Assembly: GCF_000756615.1 (NCBI RefSeq)
Contig: NZ_CP009288.1
Coordinates: 3,720,001-3,784,000 of the forward strand
DNA length: 64,000 nucleotides
Reading direction: 5' to 3'
Source of the DNA: Paenibacillus durus
Lineage (GTDB): Bacteria > Bacillota > Bacilli > Paenibacillales > Paenibacillaceae
Under the pieces are notes generated by a model. That model saw only the letters and a program-made list of their open reading frames with translations, searched no databases and had not been told where the DNA came from. This document shows positions 17,046 through 26,672 of the stretch, one piece after another. The position numbers and the translations under genes are program-made. How positions within the stretch are numbered: the first letter of the stretch is position 1; every line of letters begins with the position of its first letter.

Positions 17046-18449
17046 TTATTTAACGACTTGAACCAGTCTTGGAGCAATGTCTTGCAACGGCAAAATATAA
17101 GTGACACACTGGAGCTCAACTGCGGAACGCGGCATCCCGTAAACGACACAGGTTTCTTCGCTCTCGGCAAAGGTTGAGGTGATACCCGCGTCATATAGCG
17201 ACTTCATCATCTTGGCGCCATCGCCTCCCATTCCGGTCATAATAACCGCATGGCGCTCCAAAGCTTTTAGTGGAAGCAGTGACTCGAACAGCGTGTCCAC
17301 CGAAGGACGATGACCGTTACGGGCTTCCTCCTTTGACAGAGCTACAGCATACTGCCCTCCAGCGGTTTCCGTGACCTTCATGTGATACCCCCCCGGAGCA
17401 ATATAAGCCGCTCCTTTCCGCAGAATCATTCCCTGCTCCGCCTCCATGACATCCAAAGGACTAAAGGTATTCAGCCGCTGGGCAAGCGACTTCGTAAAAT
17501 TGGGGGGCATATGCTGCACGATAACAATCGGTGCGGGAAAATCGGCCGGAATATTCTCAAGCAAAGCTTTCAGCGCGCGCGGTCCGCCTGTTGAACATCC
17601 GACGGCCACAAGCTTTGTCAGCCCATTCACGCTGAATTTGCGATCCTTGCCTGCCGCTACGGGAGTATCTGGACCCGCTCCTGATTTCGGCGGCTTCGGC
17701 GCAGCAAGATCAGCCGGGACGTCCGATTTCTTCTGGGAAAAAGTCTTGATTTGTCCGGCTTCCGGCTTCGCTCTAGGAGGGACGCTTTTTGTTCGCTCTG
17801 AGCGAGGAACCGGCGGCTTGTCTGCACTCTTGCTTTCGGCGGGCTTCCCGGTAACCGGCGAGGGCGGCCGTGTGATCGGCGCTTTAATATCCTTTATTTC
17901 CCGGCTAGGGATGTGTTCCGCTGCGCCTCCGTCCGGCTTATCCGCCGGCTTGACTGGCGGCGGGGGAGAAGCAGGTTCGGGCGGCTGCAATGCGGGTGAA
18001 CCGCCTGTGCTTTGAAGCTCCGACGCAGACCGCGCTTCCCGGCGTTCGCGAGCAAGCATGGCTTCCTTCATTTGCTCCCTCAGCGCTTCCCCAACACTGT
18101 TGATATCATGGGAGCTGGAAACCGAGGGTTTGCGAATAAAGTCGAAGGCCCCGCCTTCCAGTGCAAGGATGGTCTCTTTCATTCCTTCTTCATTAATACC
18201 GGACAGCATGATGACAGGAAGGGGATGGTCAAGCATGATCAGCTTCAATGCTTCAAGGCCATTCATTTCCGGCATTTCCACGTCCATGGTGACAAGATCC
18301 GGCTGCAGTTCCTTCACCTTCTCAACCGCTTGTCGTCCGTTGACTGCCGTTGCCGTTACTTGGAAGTCGGCGTCCTTTTCAATTAAATCGGAAATGATTT
18401 TGCGCATAAATGCTGAATCATCCACTACCAGAACTTTATATGGCTTCAT
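17046..18449 (-). CDS. cheB: Chemoreceptor methylesterase CheB with extended linker
   Basis: Response-regulator methylesterase/deamidase that resets receptors. The receiver domain (1-120) has Asp56 in LVTMDVEMPEMNG. The methylesterase domain (about 280-467) has Ser286 in VGCSTGGP, His313 in VQHMPP and Asp410 in MTGMGGDG. Between them lies a Pro/Lys/Ala-rich linker of about 150 residues, so the protein has 467 residues against about 357 in B. subtilis. The active sites are intact. Confidence 0.95.
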   Translation of the reverse strand: MKPYKVLVVDDSAFMRKIISDLIEKDADFQVTATAVNGRQAVEKVKELQPDLVTMDVEMPEMNGLEALKLIMLDHPLPVIMLSGINEEGMKETILALEGGAFDFIRKPSVSSSHDINSVGEALREQMKEAMLARERREARSASELQSTGGSPALQPPEPASPPPPVKPADKPDGGAAEHIPSREIKDIKAPITRPPSPVTGKPAESKSADKPPVPRSERTKSVPPRAKPEAGQIKTFSQKKSDVPADLAAPKPPKSGAGPDTPVAAGKDRKFSVNGLTKLVAVGCSTGGPRALKALLENIPADFPAPIVIVQHMPPNFTKSLAQRLNTFSPLDVMEAEQGMILRKGAAYIAPGGYHMKVTETAGGQYAVALSKEEARNGHRPSVDTLFESLLPLKALERHAVIMTGMGGDGAKMMKSLYDAGITSTFAESEETCVVYGMPRSAVELQCVTYILPLQDIAPRLVQVVK

Positions 18450-18486
18450 ATCATGTCCACCTCTGTCCTTAAATTCAGAACATTTC

Positions 18487-19368
18487 TTATATACGGTGAA
18501 GCCACTTACTGAGAAACCCTTTAATTCCTTGCAATTCAGCCGAGGCTGATGAACGGTCGGATGACAAATATCGCAGCGTCAGTCTGTGAAGATCCTTCGC
18601 AGCGGCACTGTTTGGATAGGCCAATGAGAAAGGAATCTGGCGTTTAACGGCTTGTACTACATGATTGTCGCTGCTAATATAGCCGAGGAACGGGATATCC
18701 ACCTGCAGAAAACGGCGGGCGGTCAGCCGGATTTTGTCACTCGTTGCAGTCGCTTCCTTTATATTGGATACCTGATTAATAATTAGCTTGAACACGATGC
18801 TCGGATGACTAGTGTGAACAACCTTCATCAATGCGTAAGCATCGGTAATCGCCGTCGGCTCAGGAGTCGTAACAACGAGACAATCGTCGGCTGAAGCGAT
18901 GAAATTCATCGTTTCTTTGGAAAGTCCGGCACCCGTATCAAATAGAATATACTCCATCTCATCGGCGATTGCGGCAATTTGGGATGTGAAGTAGTTTAAA
19001 TCGCTTTCCGAAAGCGAGAAGAGCTCTTCCAGGCCGGATCCTCCGGCAATAAAAGGCAGGTGGTTAGGGCCCGTCTGAATAATCTGCTCAATGCTGGCTT
19101 CTCTGCCAAGTAAATGGTAAAGATTGTATTCCGCCGAGACACCCATCAGAACATCCAGGTTGGCCATGCCGATATCGGCGTCGAAAAGAAGCACCCTTTT
19201 TCCCATACTCTTGAGTGTAAGCGCAAAGTTAAGAGTGAAATTCGACTTGCCGACTCCGCCTTTTCCGCTGCATACAGTGATTATTCGTGCGGTGCCTGTT
19301 CCTCTATCGCTAAGCTTTCTGTTTTGTCCAGCGACAAGCTGTCTCAACGATTGAGCCTGATCCGTCAT
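18487..19368 (-). CDS. flhG: Flagellar number regulator FlhG (MinD-like ATPase)
   Basis: ParA/MinD family ATPase that works with FlhF to set flagellar number and position. The N-terminal DQAQSLRQ (residues 3-10) matches the FlhF-activating motif DQAxxLR. The deviant Walker A is GKGGVGKS (35-42), followed by FDADIGMANLDVL. It has 293 residues, and its ATG overlaps the flhF stop by four bases. Confidence 0.95.
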   Translation of the reverse strand: MTDQAQSLRQLVAGQNRKLSDRGTGTARIITVCSGKGGVGKSNFTLNFALTLKSMGKRVLLFDADIGMANLDVLMGVSAEYNLYHLLGREASIEQIIQTGPNHLPFIAGGSGLEELFSLSESDLNYFTSQIAAIADEMEYILFDTGAGLSKETMNFIASADDCLVVTTPEPTAITDAYALMKVVHTSHPSIVFKLIINQVSNIKEATATSDKIRLTARRFLQVDIPFLGYISSDNHVVQAVKRQIPFSLAYPNSAAAKDLHRLTLRYLSSDRSSASAELQGIKGFLSKWLHRI

Positions 19369-20735
19369 TGTTCACCCGTTCCGAGCAGCAAATTGCATAC
19401 CAGTTCTCCGGATGGTATTAGAAGATCATCAGGTACGGACTGACCATTAGTCATATATGACAGCATGAACGGGTAATCGTTAAGCAGGTTGAACAATGGT
19501 CCGTAGCTTCCCGTTTCATCAAGTTTCGTCAGAATGACTTTATCCAGCTTGTATTTGCTAAAATGCTCGGTAATCAGCTTCATATCTCTACTCTTTGACG
19601 TCATGCTGAGCACCAGGTATGTCTCGCTCTTCATTGCCGGTGACAGCAGACTCTGCAGTTCGGCAACGAGAAGTTCATTGCGGTAGTTTCTTCCAGCCGT
19701 GTCCATTAATACGAGATCACAGCCCTCCAGCCTGGATAAGGCCCGCTGCAAATCACCCGGCGACTGAACAACCTCTAGGGGGACATTCAGAATGGAAGCA
19801 TAGGTCCGAAGTTGCTCCACCGCAGATATCCGGTATGTATCGGATGTGATCATCCCGACCTTTCGGCCATGCCTGAAGAGCTGATCGGCCGCCAGCTTGG
19901 CCAAGGTCGTCGTCTTCCCTACCCCTGTAGGACCAGCGACATACAGGAGCCGAGTATCCGGAGAAATGCCTTCTCCTATTTTATCGGCAAGAAATCCCTC
20001 CACCTGTACTCTTAGAGCTTCCTCAAACTTTTCTTCCGGCCACAGTCTTCCGTCCTTATTCCAATTATCCAGCACATCACTGATCCATTCTTCTACCAGT
20101 GCGTCGTCCATTTCCTGCTCGATCAACCGCAGGCGGAGCCGTTCCAGCCCTTCCGGAAGTTCTCTCGAGTCGGCGGACTGCCGGGCGATTCGCTCGATCC
20201 ACTGCTTCATCTCTCTAATCTCATCAAAAACGCTGGTATCAGACGAACGATCCTTTCGGTCTGAAGGAAGCGGAGCCGAAGGAGGCTGCATAACGGGATC
20301 AAATACCTCCGGACGGTAACTCGCTGAAGCTTCCATTGGCATTTCCGGCACCGCCTTCTCTTCCAGCACGGCGATGGCTGCTTGCTTCTTAGCGGCACCT
20401 TCGAGCGACGCGGCAATCTCGGCAAAGCTCCGTGAAGGCTCCGATCCGCTTGCGGCGACATTTCCCGAAACCGAGGCATAGGCCTCCCGGTAGGCCTTGG
20501 GAACACCTGCCCGGGGGACGGACTGAAGCGGCTGCTCCCTCTGTTCGGAAGCTGCTTGCTTCTGTTCATTCTCTACAGCGGCAACCACTTCGATTTTCTT
20601 TTTTTTGAACATTCCCATGAAACCACCGGTTCTGATTTCCTTCGTGCTCAGGATGACGGCGTCACTACCAAGCTCGCTGCGAATGGAATGCATGGCGTCC
20701 GGCATCGTATCGACAACGTAACGCTTCACTCTCAT
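19365..20735 (-). CDS. flhF: SRP-type GTPase FlhF
   Basis: Third SRP-family GTPase, which places the flagellar basal body. A long variable N-terminal region (about 45-170) precedes the NG domain with AGPTGVGKTTTLAKLA (near residue 250), DTAGR and TKLDETGSYG. It has 456 residues, longer than B. subtilis FlhF (366), the excess lying in the N-terminal region. ATG at 20735 overlaps the flhA stop by four bases. Confidence 0.96.
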   Translation of the reverse strand: MRVKRYVVDTMPDAMHSIRSELGSDAVILSTKEIRTGGFMGMFKKKKIEVVAAVENEQKQAASEQREQPLQSVPRAGVPKAYREAYASVSGNVAASGSEPSRSFAEIAASLEGAAKKQAAIAVLEEKAVPEMPMEASASYRPEVFDPVMQPPSAPLPSDRKDRSSDTSVFDEIREMKQWIERIARQSADSRELPEGLERLRLRLIEQEMDDALVEEWISDVLDNWNKDGRLWPEEKFEEALRVQVEGFLADKIGEGISPDTRLLYVAGPTGVGKTTTLAKLAADQLFRHGRKVGMITSDTYRISAVEQLRTYASILNVPLEVVQSPGDLQRALSRLEGCDLVLMDTAGRNYRNELLVAELQSLLSPAMKSETYLVLSMTSKSRDMKLITEHFSKYKLDKVILTKLDETGSYGPLFNLLNDYPFMLSYMTNGQSVPDDLLIPSGELVCNLLLGTGEQ

Positions 20736-22765
20736 AGATTCACCACCCCAACGCTTTGAATTTCAATATTGGGTTCTAATTCGCTATACGACAGCACTGG
20801 AATATCCTGCATCGTCCGCTCTATGACCTGCCGCAGATACATACGGATGGTAGGTGAAGTCAATACAATAGGCTGCTGACCGGATTGCATTAGACGGTTA
20901 ATCTGCTCGCTAAGGCGCTGATATACCGTCTGGGTTGATACGGGATCGAGCGCAAGGTAGCTGCCTTGCTCCGATTGCTGAACGCTTTCGGCAATTTTTT
21001 TCTCAAGCGTTGGTCCTACCGTAATTACCTTAAGGGTTTCACCGGACTGGGAGAATTGCTGAGTAATCTGCCGCGATAGCGATTGCCTTACATATTCCGT
21101 CAGTACATCCGGGTCTTTAGTATAGGTTCCGTAGTCTGCCAGCGTTTCAAAAATAGTAACCAAGTCCCGGATCGATATCTTCTCTCGCAGCAGCTTAGCC
21201 AACACTTTCTGCAGATCCCCGACGGTGAGTACGGATGGAATCAATTCATCGACCAGCACAGGATAACTTTCGCGAATATTGTCGACCAGCATTTTCGTTT
21301 CCTGCCGCCCGATAAGCTCATGTCCATACCGTTTGATCAATTCGGTAAGATGGGTAGCAACCACGGAAGGCGGATCAACGACCGTATAGCCGGCCAGCTC
21401 GGCCCGCTCCTTGACCGATTCATTAATCCACAACGCAGGTAATCCAAATGACGGCTCGATCGTTTCGATCCCGGTAATTGATTCGTCATCATACCCTGGA
21501 CTCATTGCCAAGTAGTGATTAAGTAGTAATTCACCGCCGCCGACCTGATTTCCTTTAATTTTGATGACATATTCATTCGGTTTTAGTTGAATATTGTCGC
21601 GAATTCGGATTACGGGGACAACAAGTCCCATTTCAAGCGCGCACTGCCTCCGAATCATGATGATCCGATCGAGCAAATCCCCGCCCTGCTGGGTATCAGC
21701 CAGCGGAATCAGGCCATAGCCGAACTCGAATTCGATCGGATCGACATTCAGCAGGCTGATCACGCTCTCCGGACTGCGCACCTCCTCGATCTGCTTTTCT
21801 TCGACGAGCTGCTCTTCTGCGATGGCCTTACGGCTCAAGTTCTGCGTCATCCGGTAGGCCGAATAGGCCATAAGTCCTGCTAACGGCAGGGTTGTTATCG
21901 CATGAATAGGTGTAAAAAAACCTAAAAAGGCAACTGTAACTGCAACGATGTACAGAAGCTTCGGATAAGACAGCAACTGCCCTGTCAGATCTTCCGCCAG
22001 ATTACCATCCGAAGAAGCCCGGGTAACGATCAGGCCGGCTGCGGTAGAAATGAGCAGAGCAGGTATTTGGCTAACCAGACCGTCCCCGATTGTCAGAACG
22101 GAGTAGGTCGAGAGCGCATCTTGGAATGGCATCCCATGAACCGCCATCCCGATGATGAAGCCGCCGATCAAATTGATCAACAGGATAATAATGCTGGCTA
22201 TCGCATCCCCCTTAACGAATTTGCTCGCCCCGTCCATCGCGCCGTAGAAATCCGCTTCGCGCTCGATATTGCGCCGGCGCTCCCGTGCTTGCTGCTCGTT
22301 GATCATGCCTGCATTCAAATCGGCATCAATACTCATCTGCTTGCCGGGCATGGCGTCGAGTGTAAATCTTGCCCCTACCTCGGCTACGCGTTCAGAGCCT
22401 TTGGTGATAACGATGAACTGAACAACAACCAGAATCAGGAACACGATAAATCCGATCGCAACTTGGCCGCGCGCAATCCAGCCGCCGAACGTCGCCACAA
22501 CTGAACCGGCTTTACCCTCAGATAAAATCAGCTTGGTTGTCGAGATGTTCAGCGCTAGGCGGAACAAGGTCGTAATCAGCAACAGTGATGGAAAGATGGA
22601 GAACTGAAGGGGCTCCTTTGTATTCATCGCCACCAGGATAATCGTCAACGCGATCGAAATGTTAATGACCAGCAGAAGGTCGAGCAGCCCAGAGGGAATT
22701 GGCAGAATCATCATAAGCACGATTCCGATTATGCCGATTAGTACCGTTAAATCCCTAGCTTTCAA
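20732..22765 (-). CDS. flhA: Flagellar export gate protein FlhA
   Basis: Core of the flagellar type III export gate; couples proton flow to export. The N-terminal membrane half has eight expected segments, with the conserved cytoplasmic loop GARFTLDAMPGKQMSIDADLNAG. The C-terminal cytoplasmic half (from about 330) forms the nonameric ring that receives substrates. Its 677 residues equal B. subtilis FlhA. The start is TTG at 22765 with GGGAGG ahead. Confidence 0.97.
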   Translation of the reverse strand: MKARDLTVLIGIIGIVLMMILPIPSGLLDLLLVINISIALTIILVAMNTKEPLQFSIFPSLLLITTLFRLALNISTTKLILSEGKAGSVVATFGGWIARGQVAIGFIVFLILVVVQFIVITKGSERVAEVGARFTLDAMPGKQMSIDADLNAGMINEQQARERRRNIEREADFYGAMDGASKFVKGDAIASIIILLINLIGGFIIGMAVHGMPFQDALSTYSVLTIGDGLVSQIPALLISTAAGLIVTRASSDGNLAEDLTGQLLSYPKLLYIVAVTVAFLGFFTPIHAITTLPLAGLMAYSAYRMTQNLSRKAIAEEQLVEEKQIEEVRSPESVISLLNVDPIEFEFGYGLIPLADTQQGGDLLDRIIMIRRQCALEMGLVVPVIRIRDNIQLKPNEYVIKIKGNQVGGGELLLNHYLAMSPGYDDESITGIETIEPSFGLPALWINESVKERAELAGYTVVDPPSVVATHLTELIKRYGHELIGRQETKMLVDNIRESYPVLVDELIPSVLTVGDLQKVLAKLLREKISIRDLVTIFETLADYGTYTKDPDVLTEYVRQSLSRQITQQFSQSGETLKVITVGPTLEKKIAESVQQSEQGSYLALDPVSTQTVYQRLSEQINRLMQSGQQPIVLTSPTIRMYLRQVIERTMQDIPVLSYSELEPNIEIQSVGVVNL

Positions 22766-22785
22766 TGTTTCTTACCTCCCTGAAA

Positions 22786-23874
22786 TTATCTGGTTCTGCC
22801 CTTCAACTTATATACATAAGCGAGCACTTCGGCTACCGCCTGGAACAGATCGGCAGGGACCGAATCCCCGATTTCCGCCCTTTGGAAGAGCGCCCGTGCA
22901 AGCGGCTTGTTTTCCATCGTCATGACGCCATGTTCCTTGGCAATCGACCTAATTCGAAGAGCGACATAATCCTGGCCTTTAGCCACGATCTGAGGCGCCT
23001 CCATTTTAGATCCGTCATATTTCAGCGCAACCGCAAAATGGGTCGGGTTCGTAATGATGACATCTGCATTGGGGACTTCTTGCATCATCCGCTGCATCGC
23101 CATCCGGCGCTGCCGCTCCTTGATTTTCCCTTTAATCAGCGGATCGCCTTCCATTTTTTTGAATTCATCCTTAATTTCCTGCTTGGACATTCTTAGACTC
23201 TTTTCATGCTCGTATCGCTGGTACATATAATCGAGCACAGCCATAATAAGCAGAGCCGCCCCGATTTTGATTCCGAGATTCAGAGTCATCTTTGCAGTAA
23301 AACGAAAAACATCTTCCGCACTAACATGCGCCAGGGACGAAAAATCTCCTTTTTGCCCCCATAATGTACTGAAAACCAGATATGCGATTACCAGCAGCTT
23401 AAAGATTGATTTGAGCATTTCAACTAGTGACCGCATGGAAAAAATGTTCCTAAAGCCTTTAATCGGATTGATCTTACTGAACTTCGGGGTGACACCCTCT
23501 CCGGTAACCATAAAGCCAACCTGTGCTACACTGGAGATCAATGCCAAAATGAAGGTTATGCCCAGCATCGGTCCCAGCAGAATCAGAATTTGTACTCCAT
23601 ATTCGTTCATCAGCTGCAGCACATTTTCTTTAGTGACCTCCATCATGAGACGGTTCATAAAGACGTCTGTATACAGCGCGGTAAACCGTTCCTTCATAAA
23701 TCCGCCGAACATCATCAGACTTAGCACCCCGGACAATAGTACCATTGCACCTGAAAGTTCAGCGCTTTTGGCAACTTGGCCTTTTTTGCGGGCGTCCTGC
23801 CGCTTCCTCGGGGTCGCCTTTTCCGTCTTTTCTCCGCCGAAGAGCTGGAGGTCGAGTTTATATCGATATGCCAT
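22786..23874 (-). CDS. flhB: Flagellar export switch protein FlhB
   Basis: Membrane component that switches export from rod/hook to filament substrates. The N-terminal GEKTEKATPRKRQDARKKGQ is typical, followed by four membrane segments. The self-cleavage motif NPTH in VIITNPTHFAVALKY is intact, so the switch should function. The length is 362 residues. Compare the free FlhB C-terminal-like protein at 54839-55153. Confidence 0.97.
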   Translation of the reverse strand: MAYRYKLDLQLFGGEKTEKATPRKRQDARKKGQVAKSAELSGAMVLLSGVLSLMMFGGFMKERFTALYTDVFMNRLMMEVTKENVLQLMNEYGVQILILLGPMLGITFILALISSVAQVGFMVTGEGVTPKFSKINPIKGFRNIFSMRSLVEMLKSIFKLLVIAYLVFSTLWGQKGDFSSLAHVSAEDVFRFTAKMTLNLGIKIGAALLIMAVLDYMYQRYEHEKSLRMSKQEIKDEFKKMEGDPLIKGKIKERQRRMAMQRMMQEVPNADVIITNPTHFAVALKYDGSKMEAPQIVAKGQDYVALRIRSIAKEHGVMTMENKPLARALFQRAEIGDSVPADLFQAVAEVLAYVYKLKGRTR

Positions 23875-23897
23875 GTCTGGGCCCTCCCACTCTTATC

Positions 23898-24695
23898 TTA
23901 CGGACTGTTCCCCATTGCACTCAGCAAATTGCGCATGGATTCGAACATGATATTGAACAGGCTTTGAAAAAGTACGGCTAAAGCAGGCATCAGAATAAAC
24001 AGCAGCACGAGGCCGACAATGATTTTCAGCGGCACGCCGATAACGAACACATTGTATGACGGCGCAGTTCTTGCCAAAAAAGCTAGCCCGACATCCGTCA
24101 AAAACAGCGCGGTCACCAGCGGCGCTGACATTTGAAAAGCAAGCATAAACGACTGCGCGAACGAACGGAGAAGAAACTCCGCCAGACTTCCGTCCATCAT
24201 TTTAAGCAGCAGCTCATTATCCAGAGGAACCCAGTTATAGCTGTTGACAATAGCATCAAGCAAATAATGATGGCCATTCATCCCTAAAAACAACAGCAGG
24301 GCAATCATATATTTGAAGTTGCCAAGTATGGGCGAAGACGCCCCGGTCAGCGGGTCGATAACATTCGCTATGCCGAAGCCAATCTGGATGTCAATAAACG
24401 AGCCCGCAGTCTGAATGGTCATAAACATCAGATAGCCTATGAACCCGAGCAGCAGCCCGATCAGAGATTCTCTGATGACCAGTAAAATTATACCGAGATC
24501 TTCCGGAACCGTAACACCGCTTCCTTTGGCGCTAAACACGACAAGTGATAGAAAGAAGGAAATTCCGATTTTGAAAGACCTTGGTACGTTTCGGGAAGAA
24601 AAGACAGGCACGATAACAAAAAAGGCCGTAATTCGACAAAAAATAAGCAAAAAGACTGGAAAGCTGCGTAAAATGGAATCTATCATAGTATTCAT
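23898..24695 (-). CDS. fliR: Flagellar export gate protein FliR
   Basis: Inner gate subunit forming a helical assembly with FliP and FliQ. It has 265 residues with about six hydrophobic segments and the GASSPILGNF and APLVTALFLTDVGLAFLARTAP stretches of the family. Its ATG overlaps the fliQ stop (ATGA), so translation of fliR probably depends on fliQ. Confidence 0.96.
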   Translation of the reverse strand: MNTMIDSILRSFPVFLLIFCRITAFFVIVPVFSSRNVPRSFKIGISFFLSLVVFSAKGSGVTVPEDLGIILLVIRESLIGLLLGFIGYLMFMTIQTAGSFIDIQIGFGIANVIDPLTGASSPILGNFKYMIALLLFLGMNGHHYLLDAIVNSYNWVPLDNELLLKMMDGSLAEFLLRSFAQSFMLAFQMSAPLVTALFLTDVGLAFLARTAPSYNVFVIGVPLKIIVGLVLLFILMPALAVLFQSLFNIMFESMRNLLSAMGNSP

Positions 24696-24961
24696 CCGAT
24701 ATACAAATGGAGATTACCCAAAATTTGGGTAGTAAAGTCGACAAGCTTTGTTATGATCCACGGGCCGAACAAAAGCAGTGCCAGCAGCACAGCAACGATC
24801 TTAGGGACAAAGGCCAGCGTCTGTTCTTGAATCTGAGTCGTCGCTTGAAAAATACTGATAATCAGCCCGACGACCAGACCCAGGATCAGCATAGGCGCGC
24901 TAATCTCAAGCACGAGATATACGGCTTGACCCGCAAGACCGATAATAAACTCCGTATTGAT
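24692..24961 (-). CDS. fliQ: Flagellar export gate protein FliQ, apparent ATC start
   Basis: Gate subunit with two membrane hairpins. Homology runs from NTEFIIGLAGQAVYLVLEIS to the end, giving 89 residues, the size of B. subtilis FliQ. The codon at the expected Met position is ATC (24959-24961), and AGGAGG lies 8 bases ahead of it. No ATG, GTG or TTG occurs in frame upstream of it before the ribosome site. The first standard start is GTG at 24913, which would delete 16 conserved residues including part of the first membrane segment. Either ATC initiates or the base is an error. Confidence 0.88.
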   Translation of the reverse strand: MNTEFIIGLAGQAVYLVLEISAPMLILGLVVGLIISIFQATTQIQEQTLAFVPKIVAVLLALLLFGPWIITKLVDFTTQILGNLHLYIG

Positions 24962-24983
24962 ACCCTTCGCCTCCTCTTCCCCG

Positions 24984-25748
24984 TCACGAGCCGTAGCTGA
25001 GCAGCAGCGATTTGACTACGAGATACCAACCGTCCACCAGCACAAACAGCATGATTTTAAAGGGCAGCGAGATCATTACGGGCGGCAGCATCATCATCCC
25101 CATCGCCATGAGCGTGCTGGCTACCACCATATCGATAATTAAAAAAGGAATAAAAATCATAAAGCCCATTTGAAAGGCCGTTTTCAATTCACTCATCGCA
25201 AAGGAAGGCACGAGCACGGTCAGTGGAATATCAGTGTAAGTCGCCGGCTTGTTATTGCCTGTGTAGCCGTTATATTTCATAAACAGCAGCAAATCCTTCT
25301 CATGCGTATACTTGAACATGAATTGTTTCATCGGAACGGCGGCCTTGTTCATCGCTTCCGTCTGCGTGATTTGGCCTTTAATGTAAGGCTGCAGCGCCGT
25401 CTGATTCACTGTTGACAAAGTTGGTGACATAATGAACAGCGTCAGAAAAAGAGCGAGTCCCACCAGCACCTGGTTCGGCGGCATCTGCTGCGTTCCGAGC
25501 GAAGTGCGGATAAATCCCAGCACGATTACGATCCGGGTAAAGCTGGTCATCAGAACCAGAAAAGCCGGAGCCACGCTAAGAACCGTAATCAGCAGCAGGA
25601 TGGAAATGGAACTGGTGCCGGTTTGACCGCCGTCTCCTCCTACTTGAATGTCAATGTTCGGAATAGGATCGGCGGCATAAATCGGACGCAGAGCCAGAAA
25701 ACTGATAACACCAATCAGCAGGAAGGCTAACCATATTTTTTTCTTCAT
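24984..25748 (-). CDS. fliP: Flagellar export gate protein FliP
   Basis: Main pore subunit of the export gate. An N-terminal signal-like segment ending near AYA in IYAAD is followed by four membrane segments, with FTRIVIVLGFIRTSLGTQQMPPNQVLVGLALFLT as the family signature. It has 254 residues. Its ATG overlaps the fliO stop by four bases. Confidence 0.97.
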   Translation of the reverse strand: MKKKIWLAFLLIGVISFLALRPIYAADPIPNIDIQVGGDGGQTGTSSISILLLITVLSVAPAFLVLMTSFTRIVIVLGFIRTSLGTQQMPPNQVLVGLALFLTLFIMSPTLSTVNQTALQPYIKGQITQTEAMNKAAVPMKQFMFKYTHEKDLLLFMKYNGYTGNNKPATYTDIPLTVLVPSFAMSELKTAFQMGFMIFIPFLIIDMVVASTLMAMGMMMLPPVMISLPFKIMLFVLVDGWYLVVKSLLLSYGS

Positions 25749-26272
25749 AAATCCCCCTGCCTGCCCTTTTGATCTTCGCCGTCAAGCCGTTCCTCCATCT
25801 TCTTCTCTCGGTCCGAAGCGGAGCGCAGCTTGGTCTGCAGCATTTCATAGAAAGAAGAAGTCTCGTTCAGATCGATTTCCTGAGACGGAACTTCCCCGCG
25901 CAGCCTTTCTCTAACCCTGGTAATCAGCGGAATAAAGAACTTGCTGCCCGGCACAGACTGCTCCTCGAATGCCGATACGATTAACGCTACTTCTTCGGGA
26001 TCGGTGATTTTATCCACAATCGTTACGTTCTCGCCAACCCCGATCAAATAGAGACTGCGCCCAATTTCTATCACCTGCATCGACTTGTTAGGGCCAAGTC
26101 CCACTGCACCTAAGGTGCGCATGGAACGGCCTTTCATCCAAGCTTGGTTGCGCCGCCCCAGAAACCGGATTAGCAGTATTATAATAACGATGATGACCGC
26201 CAGCACAAAAATAACATTGAGTAAATTCAGCAGGTTATTGCCTGTACCGAGCGGCTCGGTGTTGAGCGGCAT
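25745..26272 (-). CDS. fliO: Flagellar export chaperone-type protein FliO
   Basis: Helps assemble the FliP ring. One membrane segment (about residues 15-38, LNLLNVIFVLAVIIVIIILLI) is followed by a cytoplasmic domain with GPNKSMQVIEIGRSLYLIGVGENVTIVDKI, typical of FliO. At 175 residues it lacks the cleavable signal and the long extracytoplasmic part seen in B. subtilis FliO. It lies between cheY and fliP. Confidence 0.9.
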   Translation of the reverse strand: MPLNTEPLGTGNNLLNLLNVIFVLAVIIVIIILLIRFLGRRNQAWMKGRSMRTLGAVGLGPNKSMQVIEIGRSLYLIGVGENVTIVDKITDPEEVALIVSAFEEQSVPGSKFFIPLITRVRERLRGEVPSQEIDLNETSSFYEMLQTKLRSASDREKKMEERLDGEDQKGRQGDL

Positions 26273-26280
26273 GAATAATC

Positions 26281-26646
26281 CTACACGCCAAGCGTCTTAC
26301 TGATGGCTTCGATAACGCGGTCCGCCTGGAATGGCTTAACGATAAAATCTTTTGCTCCAGCTTGGATTGCGTCGATAACCATAGCCTGCTGACCCATGGC
26401 GGAACACATAATGACTTTGGCGTTGGCATCCACTTTTTTAATTTCTTTCAGTGCCGCGATTCCGTCCATTTCAGGCATGGTAATATCCATGGTAATCAGG
26501 TCGGGACGCAGTTCCTTGAATTTTTCAATCGCCTGGGAACCGTCCTGGGCTTCACCCACCACTTCAAAACCGTTTTTCGATAAAATATCGCGAATCATCA
26601 TTCTCATAAATGCAGCATCGTCCACGATCAAAATTCGGTTACCCAT
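26281..26646 (-). CDS. cheY: Chemotaxis response regulator CheY
   Basis: Single receiver domain whose phosphorylated form binds FliM/FliY at the motor. It has DDAAFMRMMIRDIL at the acidic pocket (Asp9, Asp10), the phosphorylation site in DLITMDITMPEMDG (Asp54), and Lys in IVKPF near the C-terminus. I chose ATG at 26646 (MGNRILIVDD), with GGAGG 11 bases ahead. The product has 121 residues. Confidence 0.96.
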   Translation of the reverse strand: MGNRILIVDDAAFMRMMIRDILSKNGFEVVGEAQDGSQAIEKFKELRPDLITMDITMPEMDGIAALKEIKKVDANAKVIMCSAMGQQAMVIDAIQAGAKDFIVKPFQADRVIEAISKTLGV

Positions 26647-26672
26647 CTTAAAAATATCCTCCCTAAGTATGC

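Noticed and set aside
24692..24913. FliQ starting at GTG 24913
   Set aside because: It would remove 16 conserved residues, and no ribosome site precedes it, whereas AGGAGG is correctly placed for ATC at 24961.
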